Source: Mangifera indica
Taxonomy: Eukaryota > Streptophyta > Magnoliopsida > Sapindales > Anacardiaceae
Direction: 5' to 3'
Length of the DNA stretch: 64,000 bases
NCBI RefSeq assembly: GCF_011075055.1
Contig: NW_025401109.1
Location: forward strand, 62,001-126,000
Below, in pieces: positions 32,390-45,487 of the stretch. The position numbers and the translations under genes are program-made. The notes under the pieces were generated by a model, which searched no databases, was not told where the DNA came from, and saw only the letters and a program-made list of their open reading frames with translations. Position 1 is the first letter of the stretch. Each line of letters starts with the position of its first letter.

Positions 32390-34145
32390 ACATTAATGTT
32401 TCTAGCTTGGTCTTCTCTCCTACAAAATTATTTTCAATAAATGTCAAGTTTTTTTCTTCATTTTATTCTCCCACTTACTTTCTTGTTACTATCTTTTTTA
32501 TTTCTCTAATTTATTTTTTTCAATAAATATCAATATATATTTTCTCTTTTTTTCTCACACATAATTTTCAATAAATGTCGATTTCTCTTTTTCTTTTCTT
32601 TCTCTCACTCAATTTTTATTACCTTTTCTTCCTTTTTTTTCTCTCACTCATTCCATTTGGTGCTAATGCTGAAGATTAGCACAGAAAAAAGATAGTTGAT
32701 AATGGTGTTGTTGGTGAAAATGACAAAAGAGGATAGAAAATGATCGACAATTGATGACGAGAGAAGAAGAGGATGAATGATGGTGGTGTTATTAGTGAAG
32801 ATAACAAGGACGAGTAACAATTGATGGTGAAGAATTGCATATGACTGGTGGAAAAGAAATAAAATAAGAAAAATTATTTTTTAGAAAAAAATAATAAATT
32901 ATAATTATAATTATAATTATAATTATTGGAGGATATATTGATAAATTAAATAATATTGGAAGATAAATTGATTATGGGTATTTTTATAAAATTACTAAAA
33001 TCAAAGATTTATTAATAATTAAAATTTATATTAAAGAGACATCTTATAAAAGTATTTCTTGTATATAAGATGGTTGGAATATCTTTTTTTTTTTTTGATA
33101 CAGTGAAATCACATATTAAATTAAATTTTTAATTTTTAAAAACATGAATGATAATTGTAATTATTGAAAGGGTAAAGGACTATTTCCCATATAAGTTTTA
33201 CCTCAATTTCAATAATACATCTGTAGTAGATGAAAAATCTAAACATCTATCTATTTTAAAATTTTGTTAAATTTTTTGTTATATATAAGATTAAAATCGT
33301 TATTTAATAATAATATTAAAAAATACGTAATTTTATTTTGTTTCTCTCTCAGGTTTTAAAATTGATATTTAAATCTCATATCTAAACTTTAAAAAGTGAT
33401 TCTCTTCCCCCCTTCCCTCCAACCCTAATCCCTAAGTTTTTTCTTTACTCATTCCTTTGCCCACTGACGATCGATGGAGCGTCATCTATTTTCTAAATGA
33501 TGTTCGTCATCTAGATCTTAAGTTTGGGTGGAAAATTGTCTTTTTCCCTTATTGAAATAATGATATTGAACAAGTTTTACAAATTTAGATGTTGAATTGA
33601 ATAAAAAATAGAATTTAACAATGGTATACTTGTTATTGTATTATTAGCATATTTTAACATTACATTAAAGGATACAAAAAGACTATTTGCACAAACATTC
33701 ACGTTTATGCATGTTATCGAATTATTAGCATATTTTAACATTATATTAAAATGATATAAAAAGACTATTTGTGTAAACATTCATACTGTATTATTAGAAT
33801 ATTTTAACATTACATTAAAATGATAGAATAAGATTATTAGCATAAACATTGACCATCGTGTAGCTTTCACTAATAATATTATGACTATTATATTAGATTG
33901 AATTTGATTTAAACTGAATTTGAATACACTCTAATTTGAAAATTGTTTAAATTCAAAAGAATAAGTTCAGGTTTAGCTTAAGATTGGTGAATTAAAACTC
34001 GAATTCGATTTGAAAATGATTTAATATTTGATTCAATTTAAATCAATTCAAATTTAAATTATTGAATTAATTCAAACTCGATTTTTGTATAAAAATAACT
34101 GTAATCCTAAGCTTAAACTCATTTAACAGCTTATATTGAATCCAA
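32390..34145. repeat. Flank block P-A-B-E of the BBE-like duplication (plus copy)
   Basis: Reverse-complement similarity to 51720-53880 is visible in four successive parts: a pyrimidine-rich part with CAATAAATGTC words (32390-32650), an AT part with GGTATTTTTATAAA (32680-33070), a part with a roughly 75-bp unit repeated three times around 33640-33840 (TATTATTAGCATATTTTAAC), and a part beginning GTAGCTTTCACTAATAATA (33868-34145). A foldback element interrupts it at 33170-33548. Confidence 0.6.
33170..33548. mobile_element. MULE-like foldback element with perfect 9-bp TSD
   Basis: It begins GGGTAAAGGACTATTTCCCA and ends TGGAAAATTGTCTTTTTCCC. The nine bases TTATTGAAA occur directly on both sides (33161-33169 and 33549-33557). 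The paralogous block on the other strand (around 52480-52530) reads through this position with no insertion. Only 379 bp long, so most of the right arm is deleted. No coding capacity. Confidence 0.85.
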
Positions 34146-34319
34146 TACTATTATTATATGTTGTATCATGTCAAAGACTAATAAAATATGACTCTATGTA
34201 GACATATATTAATTTAACTTTCTAGGTCAAATTGGGGGGAGATGATTAGCTTCGTCTCCCCATTATCTTTTCAATAACAACCTTATTATTAAAGTGCGCC
34301 ATCAATTAACTCTGTAATA

Positions 34320-34480
34320 AAATAATATATATCTAATTTTTAATATTTAATTAAATATGATAATATGTTTTATATAATTAAGTGATTTGAAATTAAGAAT
34401 ATTATTTGATAACATATCATTGGAAAGATTGTCATAAATACACAAAATTAAAACATATAACATTATTCATGACTCTAACA
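34320..34480. repeat. AT-rich palindromic MITE, family A
   Basis: Contains AATATGATAATATGTTTTAT, core GTGATTTGAAATTAAG and inverted ATTTGATAACATATCATTGG. Confidence 0.45.
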
Positions 34481-34888
34481 TGTAGTTGGTTCAAGTAATC
34501 TTTTATAAAAAAATAAAAAGATTATTATAAAGGTAAACTATCTAAAGATATAAAATTATTTTTAAATGTGGAAAGAATTAATAAATATAAATAATTATTA
34601 TTTTTTATTATAATAAAATAATACTTAAATTTTATTTTATTTTATATATTTTAAAAATTATTATATATAAAATAACTTTTTTATATTACTTTAAAAATTA
34701 AGATATTTTGTCTTAAAAAATTAAAAAAGACTTCTCTCCTAAAAACTAAGGTGATAAATTATCTCGTAAATTAATTAGTACATTAATAATAGATAATAAC
34801 CGAATAAAAGTTAGATTACCGAGACGAAGCCCGCCAATAAATTCAATAGCAAGGACCCAGGATCACAAAACACATGCACAGTTCTGGA

Positions 34889-36478
<1,590 letters not shown>

Positions 36479-38390
36479 TTTCATATTAATTATCCAACGT
36501 AAAATATCAATATCAATAAAACTATATATATTCATATTTAAATATTTAATTATATAATTAAATGATATATTTAATTATATATTAAAATATTATCTATATA
36601 TCTGATTAGATATTTAATATTAGATATATAGGAAATTATTGTGATGATTTAATAGTTATAAAATTAAACAAACATTGATTCTTGTATCTTTTTGTTGAAA
36701 TCTTATAAATAAATAACAAAATTCTTTATTAAATTAGATTTTTTTTTTGATTATATGAGTTTCCAATTATTAATAACAATATGTGTCACCAAACATTAAT
36801 AAGAATAACATTTGAATTTAGTTAAAGATTGCATTTGAATGGTCAAAAACATGAAACATTAGTTTTCACATCCGCAGCAGCCTCAGATAATGTCCTTTGT
36901 TGTTTCCCTAGATTCCAAACCAATCTGATAATGTGAATAGAAATTTGGAACACGAGACTCCAATTATGCTGGCACACTAGTGTTGCTTTCCCCTTCTACG
37001 TATGACAAATATTTAATAATACTGACAAAAGTGAATTCCAGGTTTAGCCTTAAAACATTTTTCCATTCTCTAATTGATGCAAATAACATTTTCTTGTCAA
37101 AATCAAAATACCTTTTAACCCAAAATTAGACTTTGTTAGTGAAACAATAATATTAAAAAATAAAATTACTATTTTATTTATCTTTACTATTTCTTTGTTA
37201 GTGAAACAGTATGAGGAGCTCAAAAACGCTTTTGTTCAAGTTTAGCTCAAGCAAAAATAGCTTGGTTAAGATTGACTTAAGTTCGTCAAACCAATATTAA
37301 GGGTGGTTCGAGTTTGATTTTAATAAAAATGATTCGATTCAACTTCAATTATTCGTTGACTGAAATCTATAGTTTGAATCTATTGCTCAGATTTATGACT
37401 CAAATTTATAATTTAAATTTATGACTTATTGATAAAATGACATTATTTTAACAATTACTTAACATAATTTGAATTGAGTTATTAGTTAAGTTCGAATCAA
37501 ACCGAGTCATCTATTCAACTCACAAATCAATCTGAGTCAAACTCTTTTTAGCTTGAGTTATACTTGGTTTCACAAGCTGACCCTTCTAATACAAACTTGG
37601 TTTGAATTTAAACTAAATAAATTTGAATTGAGTCAAACCAAACTAAATTGACTTTTAAGTCCAAGCAGCTCAATTCCAATCTAACCCTAATTTAAAAATT
37701 TAGAAAGTAACATTTTGAATATCTAAAATATATAAGAAGCCTCTTTTTCCTTTTCCTTTCACCCTTATCCTTTTTTTCTTTCTTCCTATTGGGGGTGTTT
37801 TAGTCATAGAAATGTATATAAAAGAGTAAACTTAATTTTTGAATTTATTGACGGTCTTTATGAGATTTTTGGGTTATTGGAAATTTGAAAAAAAAAATCA
37901 AGGGTCTTTTGAAAATTTTTGAAATATTTTTGTCCTTTAACAGTTTCAAAAATGATTATTACACCCCTAAAGAATTGAATAGGATGCAACAAAGTTTTTA
38001 AGGGTTAAAGTGTCAAGTTTAAAATATTTGGGTCTAATAAAAAGTTATTGCTTTTTTAAAATTAATTGATAGTAAAATTAGTAATTTGCCGTTACACCTT
38101 TTTTGCATGCTCTTAAGCCAACTAACATTCAAATGTAGAGATTACAAAATTTCAACAATAACTAATTTTAAATTGTGATTCAACCTATAAACTGAAAGCC
38201 ACTTAATAGAGAAGAACAAAATAGGAATTTAGAGTGAAGAAGAAAGTCATGCAGAAGAAATGGAGAAGGAGATGAATTGTAATAATTCTCATTTTGTTAT
38301 GAAAATTGTTACATAGCATTTTTATACTGTTTCATAACTTACATGTTAGCTACACATATTCCTTATTTATATAATACTAATTAATAGAAG
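36479..38390. other. 3' flank of the BBE-like pseudogene with an insertion
   Basis: 36510-36640 is a family-A MITE. 36680-37030 and 38100-38165 match the reverse complement of the flank of the intact gene (for example TTTCCCCTTCTACGTATG at about 36990 and CAACAATAACTAATTTTAAA at about 38155). The roughly 1.07 kb between them (37030-38100), which includes a family-B repeat, has no counterpart there and so looks like an insertion. No gene. Confidence 0.5.
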
Positions 38391-38399
38391 CAAAATGAC

Positions 38400-39960
38400 A
38401 ACTTCCCTTTTAACACAAAATGCAGAATCTTCCTTCTTTCTTGAATATTGCAAACGATGTCATCTATGGAATGTTTTGGTTCATATTCATAAAAATCCCT
38501 CCTTCCTCGAGTACCTTGTCCTTAGGGGAGAGCTATGGAAATCGACACCTCATTTCGTTGATGAATTCCCAAGTTGCAACCATTGAAGAAAACCCTTGCC
38601 ATTGAATAAGAACTTGTGCAACAACTACATTATGTCTCTTCTTCATACGCCTATCTAGTATAGCTTGAGGAATATGATCAGAGAGTGGAATCATTTAAGG
38701 CAAGGTGTTGAAGGCTTGAATTGGAGCATGTACTAGTTTAAACAAAGACATGTGAAATACATCATGTATCTCAATGTCTAACAGTAGTTGAAGCTTATAG
38801 GCCATTACACCTATTCTTTCTTTAATATGGAATTGACCAAAGTAACAAGCTTGGAGTTTTGACCTACCTTAATGTAATGAAGTTTGCTGATATGGTTGGA
38901 ACTTAACAAAAACCTAGTCTCCAATATGAAATTGTCACTTAATTTTTTTTTTATCTGCCAGCACCTTCATTCTGTTTTGTGCTCATGCTAGATGACGTTT
39001 CATCACAACAATAGTGTCTTACCTAGAGCGGAGGAAGGCATTAGTATCTTTAACACGAGCATCGTTTAGAAAATAAGACACATGCACAAAGGGGCATATC
39101 CATACAACACCTTTAATGGAGACATATAAATGCTCAAATGGTATGATGTGTTATACCATAATTCAGCCAATGGTAGCCACAAATACCAAGTGTGAGGCAA
39201 GTGTTTAGCCATACGACAAAGATAATTCTTTAAACATTTATTAACGACCTCTGTCTACCCATCTATTCGTAGGTGGTAAGTGATGGAAAGTTGTAAGCCT
39301 GATCTCTGTGTCTAAAACACCTTTTGCCAGAATTGGTTGATAAAAATGGTTCCTTTATCATTGGTAATGGTATTGGGTAAGTCATGTAATTTGTAGACTT
39401 GTCCATAAAAGTTAGGCTACCGTTGCTATGGAGAAGGGATGTTGCAAACACATAAAATGACCATATTTCATCAGCCTATCCACCACCGCTAAGACCACCA
39501 CTTACCTTGAGATCTTGGCAATCCTTCCACAAAATCTAGTGTGATATCAGTAAACATACTTGTTGAGATAGGTAGAGGTGTAGCAAACCAGGTATAGCCA
39601 CATTTTCTACTTTGAACCTCTAAGATGTTTCGTAACTCCAGACAAAGTTCTGAACATCCTTTTAGAGACCTTTCCAATACACTACAACACTCATCCTCTT
39701 GGCTGTAATACTTAACCTAGAGCATCCACCTATTGAGGATTCATGGAATAAAGTAATGAGCTCTTGTCTTAAATTATTGTGCTTCCCCACTACAAGCCTC
39801 CCTTAATTTTTTAACTTGTTCTCTTGCCACAAATAATTAGCATATGTAAAAAGGTCTTATTGCTTTGTAACAATAATGCTTTGAAGGTTATGATCTGTAG
39901 TCCAAGTGTCTTCAACACTTTGCAACAACTTAGAAAGCGACAGGCTTCTTGTCAAACAAT
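38400..39960 (-). pseudogene. Ty3/gypsy chromovirus pol relic
   Basis: On the minus strand, reading down from about 39960: the end of the RNase H region; the H2C2 zinc-binding region (VVGKHNNLRQELITLFH); integrase text (TDITLDFVEGLPRSQGKWW, then MDKSTNYMTYPI); and a C-terminal chromodomain (VLIQWQGFSSMVATWEF, 38530-38690). Stops and frameshifts occur throughout. The chromodomain places it among chromoviruses, probably near the Tekay/Del group. LTRs are not delimited. The left neighbour is the BBE flank, and the right neighbour is the truncated copia LTR. Confidence 0.75.
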
Positions 39961-40249
39961 TAAAGTCAAGCCCTTATAATCAAGATAGAGCATCTACAAC
40001 CAAGTTTTTCTTGCTTTTTTTTATAAACAATGTCGTAGATGTACTATATTGGCTTTTTCTTAATAATAAATTTTATTTAGAATTTGGTCCATGATTTTTT
40101 CCCTCTATACTGGAAGTTTTTTTCATGTAAATCCTATATTCTTGTTTGTGATTGATTTATTTTATTTCCTACATGCAAATGATATTTCCTATGATTGATT
40201 TACCTAATTAATTAACAAAATTAAATTTAAGGTTTGTGGTCCCAACAAG

Positions 40250-40262
40250 TGGTATCAGAGCC
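40250..40262 (+). other. Primer-binding site of the outer copia element
   Basis: TGGTATCAGAGCC, the standard plant copia site complementary to initiator Met-tRNA, two bases after the LTR end CCAACA. Confidence 0.85.
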
Positions 40263-41426
40263 TTGGTTAATTGGATGTGTGATTAATTGTGTGACTTAAG
40301 ATGGAAGGTTCAGCTTCAAGTTTCATGGCTAAATTGTTAGTTGCTAATTATTTTATTTCAAACTCTATAATGGGGAACTTAGTTTACTGTAAAAATTTAT
40401 TTGATCTTGTTAAATTATGATCTGACATATTAGCTAAAATATCTGAAGATGATTGGGTAAATCTACATAGGAAGACTACAAGAAATATTAGGCAACGGGT
40501 AGAGTTTAGTGTTTATGCACATATTAAACAAGAAGTTAATGCATAGGTTTTATAGAAGAAATTAGAAGATACATATGAGAGGAAGAATGCTAAAAATCAA
40601 GCCTTTGTGATTAGAAGACTAATGAACTTAAAGTTTAGATAAAGGCAATCCATTGTAGATCACTTGAGTGATTTTCAGGTTTTGGTGAATTAGTTAAGAA
40701 ACATAAATATTTATCTAGATGATGAGTTGTAGGCTCTACTTCTCTTGAGTTCTTTAGTAAATCATTAGGAGGCATTGGTGGTGTCTCTTAGTAACCTTTT
40801 TCCAATTGGTGTAGCAACTTTGTAGATGGTAAAAGATAACATGCATAATGAGGAGATTGGATGCAAAGATATAAGTATGGATACTTCATAGGGTCTTGTT
40901 GCATAGAGCAAGGGTAGAAGAAAAGTCCTAATAGACATGGTAAATCCAAAGGTAGATCACAGTTGAGAGGAAAATTCACTCACTATAACTGTGGTGAGAA
41001 AGGGTATATTAAGAGAAACTATAAGGCATTCAAGAAAGAATAGAAAAGTTAGAAGAATAAGAAAAAGACAGATTTATGTCTAATTAATATGAAGAACTAT
41101 CAGGAATTTCTTTTGAGAAATAGTACAATCTTGTCATTGAAACTGATGTACATTGATATTGAATAGATTGTTGACTCAAGAGTTTGTTACCATACAAGCC
41201 AGGAAAAATTGGCAAAGTAAAGATAGGCAATACTAGTTATGTAGATATAGTGGGAGTTGGCGAGGTGCATGTGTAAACTGAGTTGGGTTACACATTAACC
41301 CTAAAAAATGTGCCACATGTATCAATTTTGCATTTGAATTTGTTATTTGCTTATCTTTTTGATATATAAGGTTATTATAACATTATTGGTGATTGAAAAT
41401 GGAAGATCAAAAAGGGTTTTATAATG

Positions 41427-41431
41427 GTAGC
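41427..41431 (+). repeat. 5-bp target duplication GTAGC (left)
   Basis: GTAGC precedes the first TG of the 5' LTR and is repeated at 49187-49191 after the 3' LTR. Joining across the site restores continuous copia sequence. Confidence 0.95.
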
Positions 41432-42773
41432 TGATAAGGCCATTAATTGTTACTATTTTGATTTATAATTCCCTTGTGTTGTGTGGAAATTTGATTTAAT
41501 CTAATATAATTACTTATCTTTTTGCTTTTAGGAAGCTTTGAGCAATTTTGGAATAAGTTGGGCCAAAAAGATGAAAAACTGGAGCAGATCTATTAATCTG
41601 GAATTTCTGTAATGCAGACTAGGCGTGGGCACGTGAAAGATGAGAGCAGAATTCGGAAAACAGATCTGAACGCCTAGATCAGCTGCAAGAGTCCATAAAA
41701 TATTAAGATTTGCTTCCTAAGAAAGGGATAATCACCAGCTGGAAAAGAGGATTAATTGAGCTAGATAAGGAAGGATATTTTTGGAGGAAGGATATACATT
41801 AAAGATACATATCTTTTCCTTTTTTTTTGGGAAGATATGTATCACTTTGCTTGATTGGATTAGGAGATTAAGATTCACTTTCAATTTCCAGATTTTTAGT
41901 AGGAAGATAATATATATACTCTTATTTTTATTTGAGAATTATCAACCATTGTACTTAGAGAATTAGAGAGAAAAACATGCTCTACAGTGGCTGAATAATT
42001 TATCTTGGTTGAAGGGATCTGAAACCATGGAACTACAATGATTGTGAGATTTATTTTTGTTCTTTAATGCATCTTTTAATTATTTGAGTATTGGTTATCT
42101 TTCTGAATTATTTTTCATGATTGTGTTGGTTGATTTCTAAGGTGCGCAATTAGTTTATCAATTAATATAATCTATTGCTAGTTTAGGTGCTGAATTCGTA
42201 ATTGTTCAATCCATCTAATCGAAGTGGCAACTAGGTTTATCGTTTGCTGCGTCAGAAACTTTAAATCCTAGGAAAATAATCAACTGGATTAAATGCAACG
42301 TCGTACGTTTGTATTGTCTTGCTTCGTTGGTCTTTCTAATTCGTAATGCTATTGTTTAATTAAATTCGAGATCGTATCCGAATTATTAATCAATAAGGGT
42401 TAATTGGAATACATGTTTTTGGTTAACTAATCGTAAGGAATGACAGGTAAATTTAATACCACAACGAATATTTGAATAATTAATTTGATATTTTTGGTTT
42501 CGATGATCAATCGTAGTTCCAATGGTGGATGTGACCGAAAACCAAGGTTTGTTAAATTGATTTATTCCTTTTAGATTATTTTATTGAATTTTTATTTATT
42601 GTTTTTCATAATTTGCATTCACTTCAAAACCCCCTTTTTATTTATTTGTTTCGATTTATTTGTGACGACATACTAATCAAAGCTCTTCGAGGGAACGATC
42701 CCTACTTTCCTTTACTACATTTTTGTTGCAGGAATTTAGGATTTAATTTGGGTGTCAACGACAGCACGTACCA
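41432..42773 (+). repeat. 5' LTR (1342 bp)
   Basis: Starts TGATAAGGCCATTAATTG and ends CAGCACGTACCA. Same length as the 3' LTR. Confidence 0.95.
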
Positions 42774-42778
42774 AATTT

Positions 42779-42796
42779 TGGCGCCGTTGCCGGGGA
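42779..42796 (+). other. Primer-binding site (Asp-tRNA)
   Basis: TGGCGCCGTTGCCGGGGA matches the complement of the 3' end of plant Asp-tRNA (known: ...CCCCGGCAACGGCGCCA). It begins five bases after the LTR. This primer is typical of Athila and related plant gypsy elements. Confidence 0.9.
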
Positions 42797-42809
42797 GTTT
42801 TTAATTTGT

Positions 42810-44138
42810 ATGTTTGTTACGCGATCTTTGAAACAAGCTAGTTTACAGTTTGATCCAGAAATTGAAAAGACTACAAAAGGGCTGAGAAAAGAAGCAAAAA
42901 GGAGACTGCAAGCACATAGATCTGCTTACGAAACAGAGGAGAACATGGCTGAAAATCAGACTTTAAGAGAGCTTGCTGCTCCAGATTTAAATCAACAACC
43001 ACACTGCATTACTTTTCCGAATTTAGATGTTAATACCACCTTCGAATTAAAATCTGGACTAATTCATCTTTTACTTATTTTTCGTGGCTCTGCAGGTGAA
43101 GATCCTCATAAACATTTGAAAGAATTTCATGTGGTGTGCACCGGAATGAAACCGAATAGAGTAACCGAAGAACAAATCAAGATGAGGGCTTTTCCGTTTT
43201 CTTTGAAAGATGATGCGCAAGATTGGTTGTATTATCTACCTGCTAGAAGTATCACTACTTGGCATGAGATGAAAAGATTATTTCTGCAGAAATTTTTTCC
43301 AGCATCAAGAGCAGCCAGCATAAGGAAAGAAATCTGTGGCATTAGGCAGTAGAGTGGAGAGTCTTTATACGAATATTGGGAGCGCTTTAAAAAACTCTGT
43401 GCGAGCTGTCCACATCACCAAATTAGTGACCAGCTGCTTATTCAATATTTCTACGAAAGACTTCTATCAAATGAGAGAAATATGATTGATGCAGCGAGTG
43501 GTGGAGCATTGGCTGACAAAACACCTAAAACAGCCTGAAATTTAATTGCAAATATGGCGTCAAATTCACAACAATTTGGGAATAGATTAGACCATTCGTC
43601 TCGACATGTCAATGAGGTAAATGTATCTTCTCTTGAAAGACGACTTGATGATCTAACTACTCTTGTACGTCAAATGGCTGTAGGAAAAACAGAGGCAGCA
43701 AAAGTTTGTGGAATCTGTTCGGTAAGAGGACATCCAACTGATATATGCCCAACACTTCAGGAGGACTGCTCTAAACATGCTAATGCAGTAGGTGGATTTT
43801 TAGGACAACAACAGCGAAATCATAATTATAATCCTTATTTGAATACCTACAACTCCGGTTGGAGAGATCATCCTAATTTTCGTTATGGGAATGCAAATGC
43901 GAATCAGCCTTCGAATAATTTTCAGTCATATCAACAGCATTATATTCCTAGACAGCAGCAACTAACTCAAATTTCTGATTCAGGTACATCTCTTGAAGAT
44001 ATTGTTAAAAGTTTGGCTACTAACACTGTGAAATTTCAGCAGGAAACCAGAGCCAGCATTCAAAATCTAGAAAATCAAATGAGTCAGATGGCTACTGCAA
44101 TTAGTAGGCTGGAAGCACAAAATTCAAGCAAACTGTGA
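42810..44138 (+). pseudogene. Gag of the Athila/Tat-like element, two stops
   Basis: One frame runs from 42810 to 44138, interrupted by TAG at 43350 and TGA at 43536. The retrotransposon gag core is at about 43080-43400 (EDPHKHLKEFHVV; FPFSLKDDAQDWLYYLP; SITTWHEMKRLFLQKFFPA). Downstream a CGICSVRGHPTDICP motif resembles the family's cysteine-rich RNA-binding segment. The tail is rich in N and Q with a likely coiled coil (LENQMSQMATAISRLEAQNS). Both stops are single-base changes in otherwise well preserved sequence. Confidence 0.85.
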
Positions 44139-44944
44139 TGAACCCAAAGAAGAATGTTAGTGCCATAATGTTGAGGAGTGGAAAGAAGCTGGAGATGCCA
44201 ATTAAAGCACAACTTGCACCAACACAGCCAGTAGAAAACAGAGAAAAATTGGCAGCAGAAAATAATTCTTCCGAAAAGGTAGCGACAGGTAAATATCTTT
44301 CTTTCAGTGAATACAAACTTGTTCCTCCTTTTCCTGAAGCTTTAAAACTGAAGTACGAACGTAATGCGGATTTATATGAGACCTTTCGAGAGTGTGAAGT
44401 CAATATCCCACTGTTTGATGCAATAAAACAAGTGCCTCGCTATGCTAAATTTTTGAAAGAGCTCTGTACATTGAAAAGAAAGCAAAAACTCAAAAGGTAT
44501 GAAAAAATAAAGGTAGGAGAAAATGTTTCAGCCATAATTCGCAAAAATCTTCCTGAAAAATGCAAAGATCCAGGTATGTTTTGCATCCCTTGCACAATAG
44601 GAGGCATAAAAATTGAAAAAGCCATGTTAGATTTAGGAGCATCTATTAATGTAATGCCATATTCTATTTATTCTGCTCTTAATCTTGGACCTTTAGAAAA
44701 AACTGGCACAGTTATTCAGTTGGCCGATAAATCAAATGTATATCCTAAGGGGTTAATTGAAGATGTTCTTGTTCAGGTGAATGATAAATTAATTTTTTCA
44801 GCTGATTTTTATGTTCTGGACATGGAAAATAATGACCAATCTGCACCTATTTTGCTAGGAAAACCCTTTCTAAAAACAGCTAAAACGAAAATTGATGTTC
44901 ACAAAGGCACACTGACCATGGAGTTTGATGGTGAAGCTGTCTAA
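44135..44944 (+). pseudogene. Protease region of the Athila/Tat-like polyprotein
   Basis: It lies in a different frame from gag, starting at the gag stop, so a small indel separates them. It opens with NVSAIMLRSGKKLE, the usual Athila/Tat linker. The aspartic protease has LDLGASINVMPYSIY (44627-44671; DLGA in place of DTGA, common in this group) and ILLGKPFLKTAKTKIDV. It ends in TAA at 44942, after which related coding text continues with further stops. Confidence 0.8.
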
Positions 44945-45055
44945 TTTAATATTTATGATGCTATGAAATATTCTGATGTGGATTTTCCTGTGTATTCAGT
45001 TGATTTAATTGATTCTCTAGCGTAGGATATACTTGATGGTGATGATGAATTAAAG

Positions 45056-45487
45056 GTGGCTAACCATAAAAATATTTTGAAAGAAAGGGATGAATTTAAA
45101 TTAATTTCAGATGTGCAGAATGCAGGGACAGAGATGAATGAGTTCAGAGAGTTGAAAAATACAGGTAATTTATTTTATATTGAGCTGCCAGTGCCTAATG
45201 AAAAATTGTTACCTTCTATTTTGCAGGTACCAGAGCTGGAGCTGAAACCTCTTCCAAATCACCTTAAATATGTGTACCTTGGAGATGGGGAAATCTTACC
45301 AGTGATTATTTCCAGCAAGTTAAATGAGCAGCAAGAAGAGAAACTGGTGCAAATTCTGAAAAAGCTAGAGATTCAAAGCGTAGCGACATCAAAAGTATTT
45401 CAAGTTAATGGCCATAGACTCAAACTGTTTTACAAAGGAGTGCTAGCTGAAAACATCAGAGAAGTGGAGTTGAAAGATCCCGGATAA
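45056..45487 (+). pseudogene. Deleted pol: RT edge fused to the polyprotein end
   Basis: The first part (LKYVYLGDGEILPVIISSKL, about 45266-45325) is the conserved stretch just before reverse transcriptase. About 15 codons later the text becomes KVFQVNGHRLKLFYKG (about 45394-45441), the segment that normally ends pol after integrase. The junction at about 45375-45390 therefore deletes RT, RNase H and integrase, while the frame stays open for 143 codons. Confidence 0.8.

Noticed and set aside
41781..41966. 61-codon frame present twice (also at 48194)
   Set aside because: The two are the same position in the two LTRs, not genes.
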